A stretch of 64,000 nucleotides of DNA, from positions 62,001 through 126,000 of the forward strand of contig DBMR01000011.1 of NCBI GenBank assembly GCA_002298785.1, read 5' to 3'. Numbering within the stretch: position 1 is the stretch's first letter; the number at the start of each line of letters is the position of its first letter. The notes beneath the pieces are model-generated. The model was not told where the DNA came from. It was given only the letters and a program-made list of their open reading frames with translations, and did no database searches. This DNA comes from Verrucomicrobia subdivision 3 bacterium UBA693 (lineage in GTDB: Bacteria; Verrucomicrobiota; Verrucomicrobiia; Limisphaerales; UBA8199). The translations under genes were made by a program, and so were the position numbers. Positions 9,267 to 17,850 of the stretch are shown here, one piece after another.

Positions 9267-10190
9267 TCATCGAAGTTCCGTGCGCGCCGGCATTTTGAGG
9301 TCCAGTGAGTGTTTGCGTTCGCTGGGGGCGCGATCGAAGATTGGCCCCACGTTAACGACCACGTTCGCCCCATCGGCCACGGCTGTGGCACAGTCCGGCG
9401 AACCGGAACGCTCGCCGGGCCCCGGATGAACCACCCGGGCGGATTTCAAGGCCGGCGCCTGGCCATTCACCCGGGGATATCCAAATGTGACTTTCACCTC
9501 TGGAACCTCGCTCCGGCGAATCTTCTCAGTTGAATAAACTTCCACGAACGCCGCGTGCCGCTCCCAATACGTCAGGTCTTTGCCCTCGAACCGCAGACTG
9601 CCGAGGTAGCGGCTGACTCCCGTGTCATGAGCCGTCACGAAGCAACTTACCCAAGTGTAGTCTTGTCCATTAACCGTCTCGGTGTCGCAAGCCCGCAAAC
9701 TATAGGTGTAGGTGCCTTTGGTCCAGGCGAACGATCGCCGCACACTCACGAAATCACCCTCATACCCCGCCGCCTCGTAATGCGAGTCGTCCGCCCCTCG
9801 AGCCTGGTTTACCGAAAGCTTGCCCTTCCCCCACCGCGAGAAAATTCCTCCCTTGCCCAGGTGCACCCGCGTGTCGTTGGTGCGCGATTCCCATCCGTTA
9901 CAATTCGACTGCAAGCCGCCGTAAAACTTCACCCCGCTCAACTCCCCCAACCCGCACGGAGCGACGTAAAGATTAACATTGGTGCCCACGTCGCGGTCGA
10001 TGGTCACATCCAGATCGAGCGATTCAAAATGCGGCGTTGGATTCTCAAAGGTCCACCAGATATCCGCCAGGTGCCAGGGTTGAGGCGGCAATGCGGCCGG
10101 GGCCGGCTGGTTTGTGTCGGCCGCAATTAAATCGATCGCCGCCCATAGGGCCAGGGTCGTAAAGATAGACAGGTATCGAAATCGTTTCAT
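9267..10190 (-). CDS. Secreted protein, DUF3472-like
   Basis: 307 residues with a signal peptide (MKRFRYLSIFTTLALWAAIDLIAAD is hydrophobic up to about residue 25). The body is all-beta in appearance and carries VKFYGGLQSN, GKGGIFSRWGKG and a segment around GYEGDFVSVRRSFAWTKGTYTY. This order resembles DUF3472 proteins, which are often found beside glycoside hydrolases. No catalytic motif is recognised. It sits 85 bases before the GH2 gene and 61 bases after the DUF885 gene on the same strand. Family assignment is by eye and uncertain; function unknown. Confidence 0.55.
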   Translation of the reverse strand: MKRFRYLSIFTTLALWAAIDLIAADTNQPAPAALPPQPWHLADIWWTFENPTPHFESLDLDVTIDRDVGTNVNLYVAPCGLGELSGVKFYGGLQSNCNGWESRTNDTRVHLGKGGIFSRWGKGKLSVNQARGADDSHYEAAGYEGDFVSVRRSFAWTKGTYTYSLRACDTETVNGQDYTWVSCFVTAHDTGVSRYLGSLRFEGKDLTYWERHAAFVEVYSTEKIRRSEVPEVKVTFGYPRVNGQAPALKSARVVHPGPGERSGSPDCATAVADGANVVVNVGPIFDRAPSERKHSLDLKMPARTELR

Positions 10191-10251
10191 GTCAGGACAG
10201 GCTACGCTTCAGCCAATTGGAGCCGACCCGCGCACTCGATGGTTCTCTGCA

Positions 10252-12051
10252 CTATTTGCCCTCAGGTTTCGCCGGCAACCCGAGTTTGGCCCGGACCAGT
10301 TCGGGCAGGTATTTCACCGGCAGGGATCCGTTGGCGAGCACCGCTTCGTGGTATTGGGCCAGGTTAAACTTATCCCCGAGCTCTCGTTGGATTTGCTGCC
10401 GCAACCGGTAATGCGCGATGCGCCCGGTAAAATAGGTCGAGAGTTGCACGGAACTTTGTTTGCTGCGGATCACTTTGAGCCGTGCTTCCCCTTCAGACTG
10501 AAACGATTGGTTCACGAGCAAATCCATCGCCTGCTCATCGGTCATTTGTTCGCAGTGCATCCGATGATCGAGGATTTTATTGGCAACGGCGCGCAGGTAG
10601 AACTTGAGCTGGCTTAAGCGGAGTGCCAAATCCCCGGCACCATAACCGCGGTCCAGCATCGTTTGCTCGGTGTAAACGGCCCAGCCTTCCACAAAGACCC
10701 CGGAGGCAAGCACCTTTCGGATCAGCGAGGGGTTCCGGTTCGCATACTCCATCTGCACGTAATGCCCGGGAAAAGCTTCGTGAATGGTCAGAATTTGCAG
10801 CATGTGCTCATTGTATTCCTCAAGGTAGCTGCGAACCTTGGCGGCGTCCCACGAGGACGGCGGCGGGCTGATGGCGTAATGACCGGCGGCGTTGGTGTCC
10901 AGCGGCGGCGGGGAGGCCATATAGGCAATGGAATTTCCGCGTTGAAATTCCGGCATCTCAATCACGCGGCAACGATCCGGGTCGGGCAATGCGAGTACGT
11001 CGGCCGCATGGATGAACCGCTTGATGTTGGCCACTGTGGCGCGGGCGTCACGCACCAGGTGCTCCGGACGGCCATGGTCCTGCGCGATCCGCTGCGTCAC
11101 GCGCTCAATTGCCTGCCGGCGGCCTTCAGCATCATCAGGCGGCAACAACTCGCCGGGGAAATACCGGCTCCAGGCCTGGCGCGCGATGACATACATATCA
11201 TTCCGAACCCGGTCGAACTCCGCCTGCGCGTCCGCATAATTCTGGTCCTCGGTAATTCCGGCGTCGGTCTCGAGTTCAAACTTCTTGTAGAATTTGTCCC
11301 GACCGATGCGCCACTCGCCGTTCGCGCGTGGCAACAAGTCGTGTTCGAGAAAATCCTGATAAGCCCGCAGCGTGGGCAGCAACGTATCGACGGCCGCCTT
11401 CAGCGCCGGGCGTTGCCGGCTCTTCCCGGCCAACTCGAATACTTCGGTTTCATAGAAACGAATGGCGCCTCGATTCTGTTGAATCGCGGTCTCGACATAA
11501 ACCCGCGGCGGATTTTGCAGGCTCGCGCGCGCCGCCGCGATGACCTTTGGCACCTCGCGAATTCGCGCAATCGCATGCTCCAGGTTGGTCTCGCCCGGCA
11601 GGGTCGACTGCGTCAGCAGGCTGAAGATCGAACCGCTGATGAGCCCGCTGTAGCTGCGCGGATCGGTCGCATACGCATCGAAATTCTCGGTCAGCCAGAG
11701 CGAGGTGCGCAGGTTCTTTTGCAGGATTTCATAGTCGATCTGGCCGGCGCGGCTGAGTTTCTGGTAGTCCACTCGCCGGGGCAACTCGGCCAGGCTCCCT
11801 TGGGTTTGCTCTTTCCACCGGGACCGGGCGGCGGGAGAAACATCATCCAACCGATCATCGAAGCGATGGTCGCCTAATTCCGTGGCCATGTAGGGATGGA
11901 GCTGGAATTGCGCCTCAAGATCAGCCCGAAAGAAAGCCGCGAGCGCCGCGTCTTGCTCCTCCGCCGCATGCCCTGCGGAGGTGGAAAACAGGATCAAAGC
12001 CAAACCGCAAACCAGCAGGGACTGGAGCTTAATGATCAAAGTATGTTTCAT
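10252..12051 (-). CDS. Secreted DUF885-family metallopeptidase-like protein
   Basis: 599 residues with a signal peptide (LLVCGLALILFSTSAGHAA). The family hallmark is HEAFPGHYVQ (His424, Glu425, His430), a zinc-binding HExxxGH variant, followed by EGWAVYTEQTMLD. Both are diagnostic of DUF885, a predicted gluzincin-like peptidase family. The N-terminal part (FFRADLEAQFQLHPYMATELGDHRFDDRL) is also typical. It probably cleaves peptides in the periplasm or outside the cell; substrate unknown. It lies in the same leftward run as the DUF3472-like gene, with no evident link to sugar metabolism. Confidence 0.88.
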   Translation of the reverse strand: MKHTLIIKLQSLLVCGLALILFSTSAGHAAEEQDAALAAFFRADLEAQFQLHPYMATELGDHRFDDRLDDVSPAARSRWKEQTQGSLAELPRRVDYQKLSRAGQIDYEILQKNLRTSLWLTENFDAYATDPRSYSGLISGSIFSLLTQSTLPGETNLEHAIARIREVPKVIAAARASLQNPPRVYVETAIQQNRGAIRFYETEVFELAGKSRQRPALKAAVDTLLPTLRAYQDFLEHDLLPRANGEWRIGRDKFYKKFELETDAGITEDQNYADAQAEFDRVRNDMYVIARQAWSRYFPGELLPPDDAEGRRQAIERVTQRIAQDHGRPEHLVRDARATVANIKRFIHAADVLALPDPDRCRVIEMPEFQRGNSIAYMASPPPLDTNAAGHYAISPPPSSWDAAKVRSYLEEYNEHMLQILTIHEAFPGHYVQMEYANRNPSLIRKVLASGVFVEGWAVYTEQTMLDRGYGAGDLALRLSQLKFYLRAVANKILDHRMHCEQMTDEQAMDLLVNQSFQSEGEARLKVIRSKQSSVQLSTYFTGRIAHYRLRQQIQRELGDKFNLAQYHEAVLANGSLPVKYLPELVRAKLGLPAKPEGK

Positions 12052-12262
12052 GACATTGCATGGCCGCTTGATGACGCCAGGAGATCGAACCCGCCCGTGT
12101 CGCGGTCAATTTCCAGCCCGTTACTATAGAAGTGCATGGGTTAGCGCAAGCCACGTCCGCAAGCCATGACTGTGGCTTTGCTGTTAATAATCACCAAGGG
12201 ATTGAAGCCGGGCGCCTTTCGGCGACCTAAAAGTGGTCGGCGGAAGAACATTTTGAGACCGT

Positions 12263-13153
12263 TCACCTTACTTCCACGCGGTAATAACGGCGCGCTTGCC
12301 CGATCGCGGTTGGGTCCGTAAGGCTGATTTGACCTCCCCCAGGTGTCCAACCGGCAGGGTCGACTGGTGTCCATAATGGAACGTCCAGAGACTGGCTATA
12401 AACCAAGCGGTATTGGCATCCAGCGATCGTGTCCCAAACCGTGAGCGACGGGATGCCGTTGGCTGGATTGACGGCAAAGTCCTCCCCGTAAATCACGGGT
12501 GCGGGCGGGATATTGGTCAACATGACATTGAGATTGTCCAGGGCCAGCGCGTTGAGATTGGTATTGCCGCTGCGCGCGATGGTAGCCCGCATTAGGAGTT
12601 CATCAAAACCTGACGGATCGTAAAACCCCACAATCGTTCCCATCTCCAGCATCGGCGCTGGCCCAACCGCGCCGGACGACACATTGGTGCCGTCGCGCCA
12701 GGTCTCCCACTCCAGCACGGCGTCGTGATTGCCCCATGGATACTGCCCATAGATATCCCCCGTCGTCCAACCATTGCCATACATGAATTCCACGCCGTGA
12801 ATCACCGCCCGGTCGGTGGTGAGCACACTGGTCCATTCGAGGTTTTCCCAGGACACGCAAAAGAAGCCGTGGTCGGGAGGACTGGACCCGTGGAATGGGT
12901 CGAGCTTGGCGGCGGTATTAGCATCGTCCGCCCAACTGGTGGCTCCCGTCGTGATGAACAAGCCGCCTTCGGAGTAATGGCCCAGATCAACCACGTGGTT
13001 GACGGTCAGAGTGTCAAAAGTGGCGGAGCGATCAACGACGACGACCGCCGAACCAGCCCCCTGGGTTGGCAGCGTTGCCGCGTGGAGTGACCCGACGCAA
13101 AAGCCGCACCCAAACACCGTCACCGCGATAAGCTTCAGAATCATGGATTTCAT
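12263..13153 (-). CDS. Secreted protein of unknown function with shared C-terminal module
   Basis: 296 residues with a signal peptide (MKSMILKLIAVTVFGCGFCVGSLHAA). The central part is beta-rich (VNHVVDLGHYSEGGLFITTG; WENLEWTSVLTTDRAVIHGV) and matches no family I can name. The last ~60 residues (CQYRLVYSQSLDVPLWTPVD ... ARRYYRVEVR) have the pattern seen in eight other secreted proteins in this window: a strand with a string-like YxL, an S/T-x-S-L/D-x-x-x-W segment, then a final aromatic-aromatic-Arg strand. It is first in the leftward run of genes ending at 5918, but 211 bases separate it from the next. Confidence 0.7.
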   Translation of the reverse strand: MKSMILKLIAVTVFGCGFCVGSLHAATLPTQGAGSAVVVVDRSATFDTLTVNHVVDLGHYSEGGLFITTGATSWADDANTAAKLDPFHGSSPPDHGFFCVSWENLEWTSVLTTDRAVIHGVEFMYGNGWTTGDIYGQYPWGNHDAVLEWETWRDGTNVSSGAVGPAPMLEMGTIVGFYDPSGFDELLMRATIARSGNTNLNALALDNLNVMLTNIPPAPVIYGEDFAVNPANGIPSLTVWDTIAGCQYRLVYSQSLDVPLWTPVDPAGWTPGGGQISLTDPTAIGQARRYYRVEVR

Positions 13154-13542
13154 AACCGGTTTCTTTCCACTCCTATTTGGGGTTGAATTATGGCGTTAGT
13201 CGGACATTTCATCATGCCTGCATTGGTGCTACACCCGGCGCGGATGACGCCGGGAAGCGCCGACATTCGTCCACCCGCTACGAAACATTAGCGAGCGGCT
13301 TGTGATTCGTGTAACTTACGCCCGCGGGACCCCGAAATCAAAACTTATGTGGACAAGGGCCATGACCGGCAAGTTTCTGAGAATTGTTGTCTGGTGTTGA
13401 ACAAATCCAACCGGGTATGGTGTCTATCGTGTGACGTTGCGCGTGCATCGACGGGAATATCGGGCTGGGAAGCCTGCACTGCCCGAAGCGACTCCAGAAA
13501 CGGTTAATCGACAGAGTGATATAGCTCTATTCAGTCCTAGTT
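13154..13542. other. Divergent intergenic region with a 7-bp hairpin
   Basis: 389 bases between the secreted protein (leftward) and the DUF2723 gene (rightward). It contains an inverted repeat CCCGGCG / CGCCGGG at 13234-13240 and 13248-13254, which could be a regulatory hairpin. No gene, RNA or clear promoter can be supported. Confidence 0.5.
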
Positions 13543-16500
13543 ATGGCAAAGTCAAAGAGTTCCGCAGTTGAACGCAACCCGGCCCCGAAGCCGGCAGCCC
13601 CCGAGCCTGCACTGGGCCCGGTGGCGCCCCTGTTCCGCAAAATTGACTGGCTGGCGTTCGGCCTGACCTTCGCGATGGTCTGGCTGGTATACTTCCTCAC
13701 GCTCGCCCCAGAGTTGACCCTGGAAGATTCCGGCGAACTGGTGACGGCGTCCTATTACGCCGGCATCCCGCACCCGCCCGGTTACCCGGTGTGGACGCTC
13801 TACACCTGGCTCTGGACCGTACTGCTGCCCATTGGGCCGATCGCCTGGCGCGTCGCCGTCGGCATGGCCACTTCGAGTGCGCTGGCGTGTGGGTTGCTGG
13901 CCTTTGTCGTCTCCCGGGGCAGCAGCCTCTTCATGGAGAGCATCGAGGAACTCAAAAACATGACCGGAAAGTGGGAAAACGCCATCTGCCTGATCTCGGG
14001 TTTCGTGGCGGGAATGCTGCTCGGTTTGGACGGTTTCATCTGGAGCGAGTCCGTCGTTGTCAATCGCGTCGCGGTATTCAGTTTGCCGTGGTTCATGTTG
14101 CTGCTGGTCTGCCTGCTCCGCTGGCTCTATGCGCCGCACCAGTTGCGCTACGCTTACCTTGCGGCGCTCCTGTTCGGAGTGTGCATCACCATTCATCAAA
14201 GCCTCGTCACCGCCGCCATTGGCCTCGAAGTCGCCATCGCGGTCGGCAACCCGCGCCTGGGTCGCAATGCATTTTGGGGCAATTTCGCCGTCTATGCCGC
14301 CTACATGCTGGTGTATTCCATCACCGGCCAGCATTTGTTCGCCAACATCTCCAAGCCGGGCATGTTCGTGGTGTTCAACCTGGTCGGCATCGCCTCGTTC
14401 GTGGCGGCGCTTTGGCTAACCACGCGCCACAAAGACATCCTCAAAGGCTGGCTGCCGGTCATCATCATGTTCATCCTGTTCTTCGTCGGGGTGTCATTCT
14501 ACTTCTACATGCCGATCTCGGGCATGACCATTCCCCCGATGCAGTGGGGCTACCCGCGCACGGTCGAAGGCTTCTTCCACGCCCTGACTCGCGGTCAATA
14601 CGAACAGCCAAACCCGACCAATGTCCTGAGCGACCCCGGCCGGTTCATGGGCCAGCTCTGGATGTTGATCGACGGCGTGGCGGCCGAGTTCACCCTGGTA
14701 TACATGCTCGTCGCGCTCGTGCCCTTTGTCTTCTTCTTCAAGATGCAAAAGCGCGAGCAGGCCTGGATGGTGAGTCTGACGGCTATGTATCTGTGCATCG
14801 GCGTCCTGCTCATGATCCTGCTCAACCCCACGCCGGACCGTGGCTCGGCCGATTTGATCCGGGTCTTTCTGACTTCCTCGCACATCTTGGTAGCTTGCTT
14901 CATCGGTTACGGGCTGGCCCTGACCGCCGCCTTCCTCGCCACCAACTACCAGCGGTTCCGCATTTGGGGTCTGGGCGGCGGCATCATCGCCGTCGTGCTG
15001 GCGATTTACAGTCTCTACGATGGGACCGCCAAAGCCTACTTCGGCCGAGCCGGCCAGATGCCCTTGCAGGAATGGACCTATTGGATGGGACAAGCCTTTG
15101 TCAAAAACCACTATGGCCTCCCGGTCTTTGCGAACCTGCTCCTGGTGGCGATCGCGTTGGCGTTTGTCGTGGCGCTGGTCCTCTACCGCCAGCGCGGACC
15201 CTTATTCGTCGCCCTCGGCCTGTTCACCGCCATGCCCCTTTACTCCGCCCTGGACCACTGGTTCGACAGCGAACAGCGCGGTCACTGGTTCGGCTACTGG
15301 TTTGGGCATGACATGTTCACCCCTCCATTCAAAGGCGCGGATGGCAAGCCGCTTTACCCGGAGATGACCAAGGACGCGATCCTCTTCGGCGGCACTGACC
15401 CCGGTCGGTTTTGCCCGGAGTATATGGTTTATGTCGAGAGTTTCACCCCCCACGACTGCCAGCCCGTGCAGGACCAGAAGTTCGACCGCCGCGACGTTTA
15501 TATCATCACACAAAACGCGCTCGCCGACGGGACTTACCTTTGCTTCATCCGCTCGCATTACAACCGCAGCGCGCAGATCGATCCGCCGTTCTTCCGCGAG
15601 TTTTTCCGCACCGTGTTAAAGGACAAAGATTACCAGACGAATTTGCTGGCACGCGCGGTGGGGCCCCTGGACCGGTTCTTCACCGACCTGGGCACCAAAG
15701 TCGAGAAACGCCGACGCACCTACACCTCCTGGTTTACGGAGAAAGACTTTCTGGATCTGCCGGGTTTTGCGGTAAAGCTGCGGCCCGGTCCCGCGCAGGA
15801 TCCGGTTTCAAAATATCTCTATGACCACCTGAGCCCGGCGACGCAACAACTGCTGAGCGCGAACGCAGCGACCAAAACTCTGGGCCCCGTCTTGGCGAAA
15901 GAGCTTAACCGCATTATCGAGCAAGAACTGTTACTCAAAGAAAAGCTCACCGCGCTGCAAAAGGACGAGGAACAGGTGGACCAGCAACTGGCCTATGGCA
16001 CGCCTTCCGATCGACTCCGCCGCCAACAGGAGAAACTCGCCGGCGAAATCAAGGAACTGTCCAAGACCGATCCGCTCTACGACGCGCAACGATTCAAACA
16101 GGTGGCGATTTCGGAGTACCTGGCGGATTTCATTAAAGAAAACCCGCAAAGCCATACTCGCATCCGGCTGAACCGGCTGCTGCTCGAGGCGGCGTACCCG
16201 AAGGAAATCGCCAAAACCATCGGCGGCGTTTATCCCGACCGCGAGATCTACACTCCAACGCCTGAGGACTCCCAAGTGTGCTTCCAGGAGTACCTCGCCG
16301 ATGCGCAAAAGCGCCTGCAGCATGACATGCAGTTCCCCAATGAACCCCGACAGATCAGGCCCGGCGAAGATGTCCGGGTCATGGACGGCCGGGTGCAGGT
16401 CTCCGGCCAGGTGGCGGTGATGTCCATCAACGGGCTGCTCACCAAGGTCATCTTCGATCACAATCCGAAGAACGAATTCTTCGTCGAGGAAAGCATGCCG

Positions 16501-17760
16501 CTCGACTGGATGTACCCCCACCTGACGCCGCACGGGGTGATCATGAAAATCAATCGGCAGCCGCTCGCGGAACTCTCGGAGGAGGTCGTCAAGCGCGACC
16601 ACGATTTTTGGTCCCAATATTCGGAACGGCTCGTCGGCAATTGGCTGACTTACGAAACGCCGGTGAAAGATCTGTGCGCCTGGATCGAGAAGGTCTATTT
16701 GCGCCGCGACTTCAATGGCTTCACCGGAGACCGAAAATTCATCCGCGACGACGATGCCCAGAAAGCCTTTTCAAAGTTGCGCAGTTCCATCGGCGGCATC
16801 TATACCTGGCGCATCTCTGATCCCAACAATCGCAACCCCGCCACCCAGCAGCGCATGATCAAAGAGGCGGACTTCGCTTTTCGGCAGGCTTTCCTCTTTT
16901 GTCCCTACAGCCCGGAAGCGGTGTTTCGCTACATCAACCTGCTGTTCAGCCTGCAACGCTTCGACGACGCCCTGCTCATCGCCCAGACCTGCCAGAAATT
17001 GGATCCGTTCAATGCCCAGGTCATGGATCTCGTCGCCAACATCCCTAAATGGAAGCAACAATCCGGCGGGCACACCGCCCAACAGAATCTTCAGCAACTG
17101 GAGCAAACCCTCCAGGCTAATCCGTCCAACCTGCAAGCGGTCTTTGACCTGGCCGGCGCCTATCTGCAAGCCGGCCAACCCGGACCGGCTTTGATCACCC
17201 TGGATCGGGTTCTGAATCATCCTCAAGCCGACGCCAGCGCCATGCGTGCTTTGATCCAGGCCTATTCAAGCATTAATAACCCGCCAAAATTACAGGCGGT
17301 AGTCGATAAACTTAAAGCCATGGTCACTGCCGACCCTGCCAATCTGTCCGCCGCACTGGGTCTGGCCGAAGGTTACCACGCGCTCCACCAGGATGAACCC
17401 GCCACCCAGACGCTGGACGGCATCCTGAACCATCCTCAAGTCGACCCGGCCACCATCACCCAGATCGCGCGGCAGTTCGCGAACCTGATGAATTATCCGC
17501 GGCTGGAGATTACGCTCGAGAAACTTGTGAAAGTCGCTCCCGGCACCCCGGAAGCCTGGTACGACCTGGCGGCGCTCAAATCCGCGCTGGGCAAAACCGC
17601 CGAGTCCCTCCAGGCGCTTCGCCAATCCCTTGAATTAAGCGCCAACCGCCAGGCACTCAATCCCAGCGCCCCTAACCTGGCGCTCAAAGCCAAGGATGAT
17701 CCCAGCTTCGCCGCCCTGCAGCAGAACGCGGAATTCAAGAAGCTGACGGGAAAGAAATAG
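13543..17760 (+). CDS. DUF2723 (TMEM260-like) membrane protein with C-terminal TPR region
   Basis: 1405 residues. The first ~560 residues hold a dozen or so membrane helices. The DUF2723 signature LTLEDSGELVTASYYAGIPH, followed by PPGYPVWT (residues 59-85; Glu61, Asp62, Glu65), lies in the first periplasmic loop, as in GT-C-fold glycosyltransferases. DUF2723 includes TMEM260, a protein O-mannosyltransferase, so transfer of a sugar from a lipid donor to protein or glycan is the best guess. A long soluble part follows, with a coiled-coil stretch near residues 790-850 and TPR-like helices from about 1100 to 1370 (FDDALLIAQTCQKLDPFNAQ; NPSNLQAVFDLAGAYLQAGQ). The length is well above that of the DUF2723 domain alone. 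It is monocistronic as far as visible and ends at a shared hairpin. Confidence 0.85.
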   Translation: MAKSKSSAVERNPAPKPAAPEPALGPVAPLFRKIDWLAFGLTFAMVWLVYFLTLAPELTLEDSGELVTASYYAGIPHPPGYPVWTLYTWLWTVLLPIGPIAWRVAVGMATSSALACGLLAFVVSRGSSLFMESIEELKNMTGKWENAICLISGFVAGMLLGLDGFIWSESVVVNRVAVFSLPWFMLLLVCLLRWLYAPHQLRYAYLAALLFGVCITIHQSLVTAAIGLEVAIAVGNPRLGRNAFWGNFAVYAAYMLVYSITGQHLFANISKPGMFVVFNLVGIASFVAALWLTTRHKDILKGWLPVIIMFILFFVGVSFYFYMPISGMTIPPMQWGYPRTVEGFFHALTRGQYEQPNPTNVLSDPGRFMGQLWMLIDGVAAEFTLVYMLVALVPFVFFFKMQKREQAWMVSLTAMYLCIGVLLMILLNPTPDRGSADLIRVFLTSSHILVACFIGYGLALTAAFLATNYQRFRIWGLGGGIIAVVLAIYSLYDGTAKAYFGRAGQMPLQEWTYWMGQAFVKNHYGLPVFANLLLVAIALAFVVALVLYRQRGPLFVALGLFTAMPLYSALDHWFDSEQRGHWFGYWFGHDMFTPPFKGADGKPLYPEMTKDAILFGGTDPGRFCPEYMVYVESFTPHDCQPVQDQKFDRRDVYIITQNALADGTYLCFIRSHYNRSAQIDPPFFREFFRTVLKDKDYQTNLLARAVGPLDRFFTDLGTKVEKRRRTYTSWFTEKDFLDLPGFAVKLRPGPAQDPVSKYLYDHLSPATQQLLSANAATKTLGPVLAKELNRIIEQELLLKEKLTALQKDEEQVDQQLAYGTPSDRLRRQQEKLAGEIKELSKTDPLYDAQRFKQVAISEYLADFIKENPQSHTRIRLNRLLLEAAYPKEIAKTIGGVYPDREIYTPTPEDSQVCFQEYLADAQKRLQHDMQFPNEPRQIRPGEDVRVMDGRVQVSGQVAVMSINGLLTKVIFDHNPKNEFFVEESMPLDWMYPHLTPHGVIMKINRQPLAELSEEVVKRDHDFWSQYSERLVGNWLTYETPVKDLCAWIEKVYLRRDFNGFTGDRKFIRDDDAQKAFSKLRSSIGGIYTWRISDPNNRNPATQQRMIKEADFAFRQAFLFCPYSPEAVFRYINLLFSLQRFDDALLIAQTCQKLDPFNAQVMDLVANIPKWKQQSGGHTAQQNLQQLEQTLQANPSNLQAVFDLAGAYLQAGQPGPALITLDRVLNHPQADASAMRALIQAYSSINNPPKLQAVVDKLKAMVTADPANLSAALGLAEGYHALHQDEPATQTLDGILNHPQVDPATITQIARQFANLMNYPRLEITLEKLVKVAPGTPEAWYDLAALKSALGKTAESLQALRQSLELSANRQALNPSAPNLALKAKDDPSFAALQQNAEFKKLTGKK

Positions 17761-17789
17761 CGGTTGATCGGCCGCAACGACCACCTGCC

Positions 17790-17830
17790 AAAAAGCGAAC
17801 GCGGGCGCGAAGTTTGACTCCGCGCCCGCG
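17790..17830 (-). terminator. Hairpin terminator between convergent genes
   Basis: A perfect 10-bp stem, CGCGGGCGCG (17800-17809) with CGCGCCCGCG (17821-17830) and an 11-base loop. On the reverse strand it is followed within 5 bases by a run of five T, so it best serves the leftward gene at 17851-20343. It could also stop the rightward DUF2723 transcript. Confidence 0.75.
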
Positions 17831-17850
17831 CTGAAGGTTAAAGCCCGTGA

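Noticed and set aside
13320..13365. Possible degenerate copy of the 20-bp element (TGTGGACAAGGGCCATG) upstream of the DUF2723 gene
   Set aside because: It lacks the right-hand GCCACA and the spacing differs, so it does not meet the pattern shared by the three good copies.
13791..15311. 506-codon frame inside the DUF2723 gene
   Set aside because: Out-of-frame shadow with Arg/Pro/His-rich translation. The overlapping frame encodes clear membrane helices and the DUF2723 signature.
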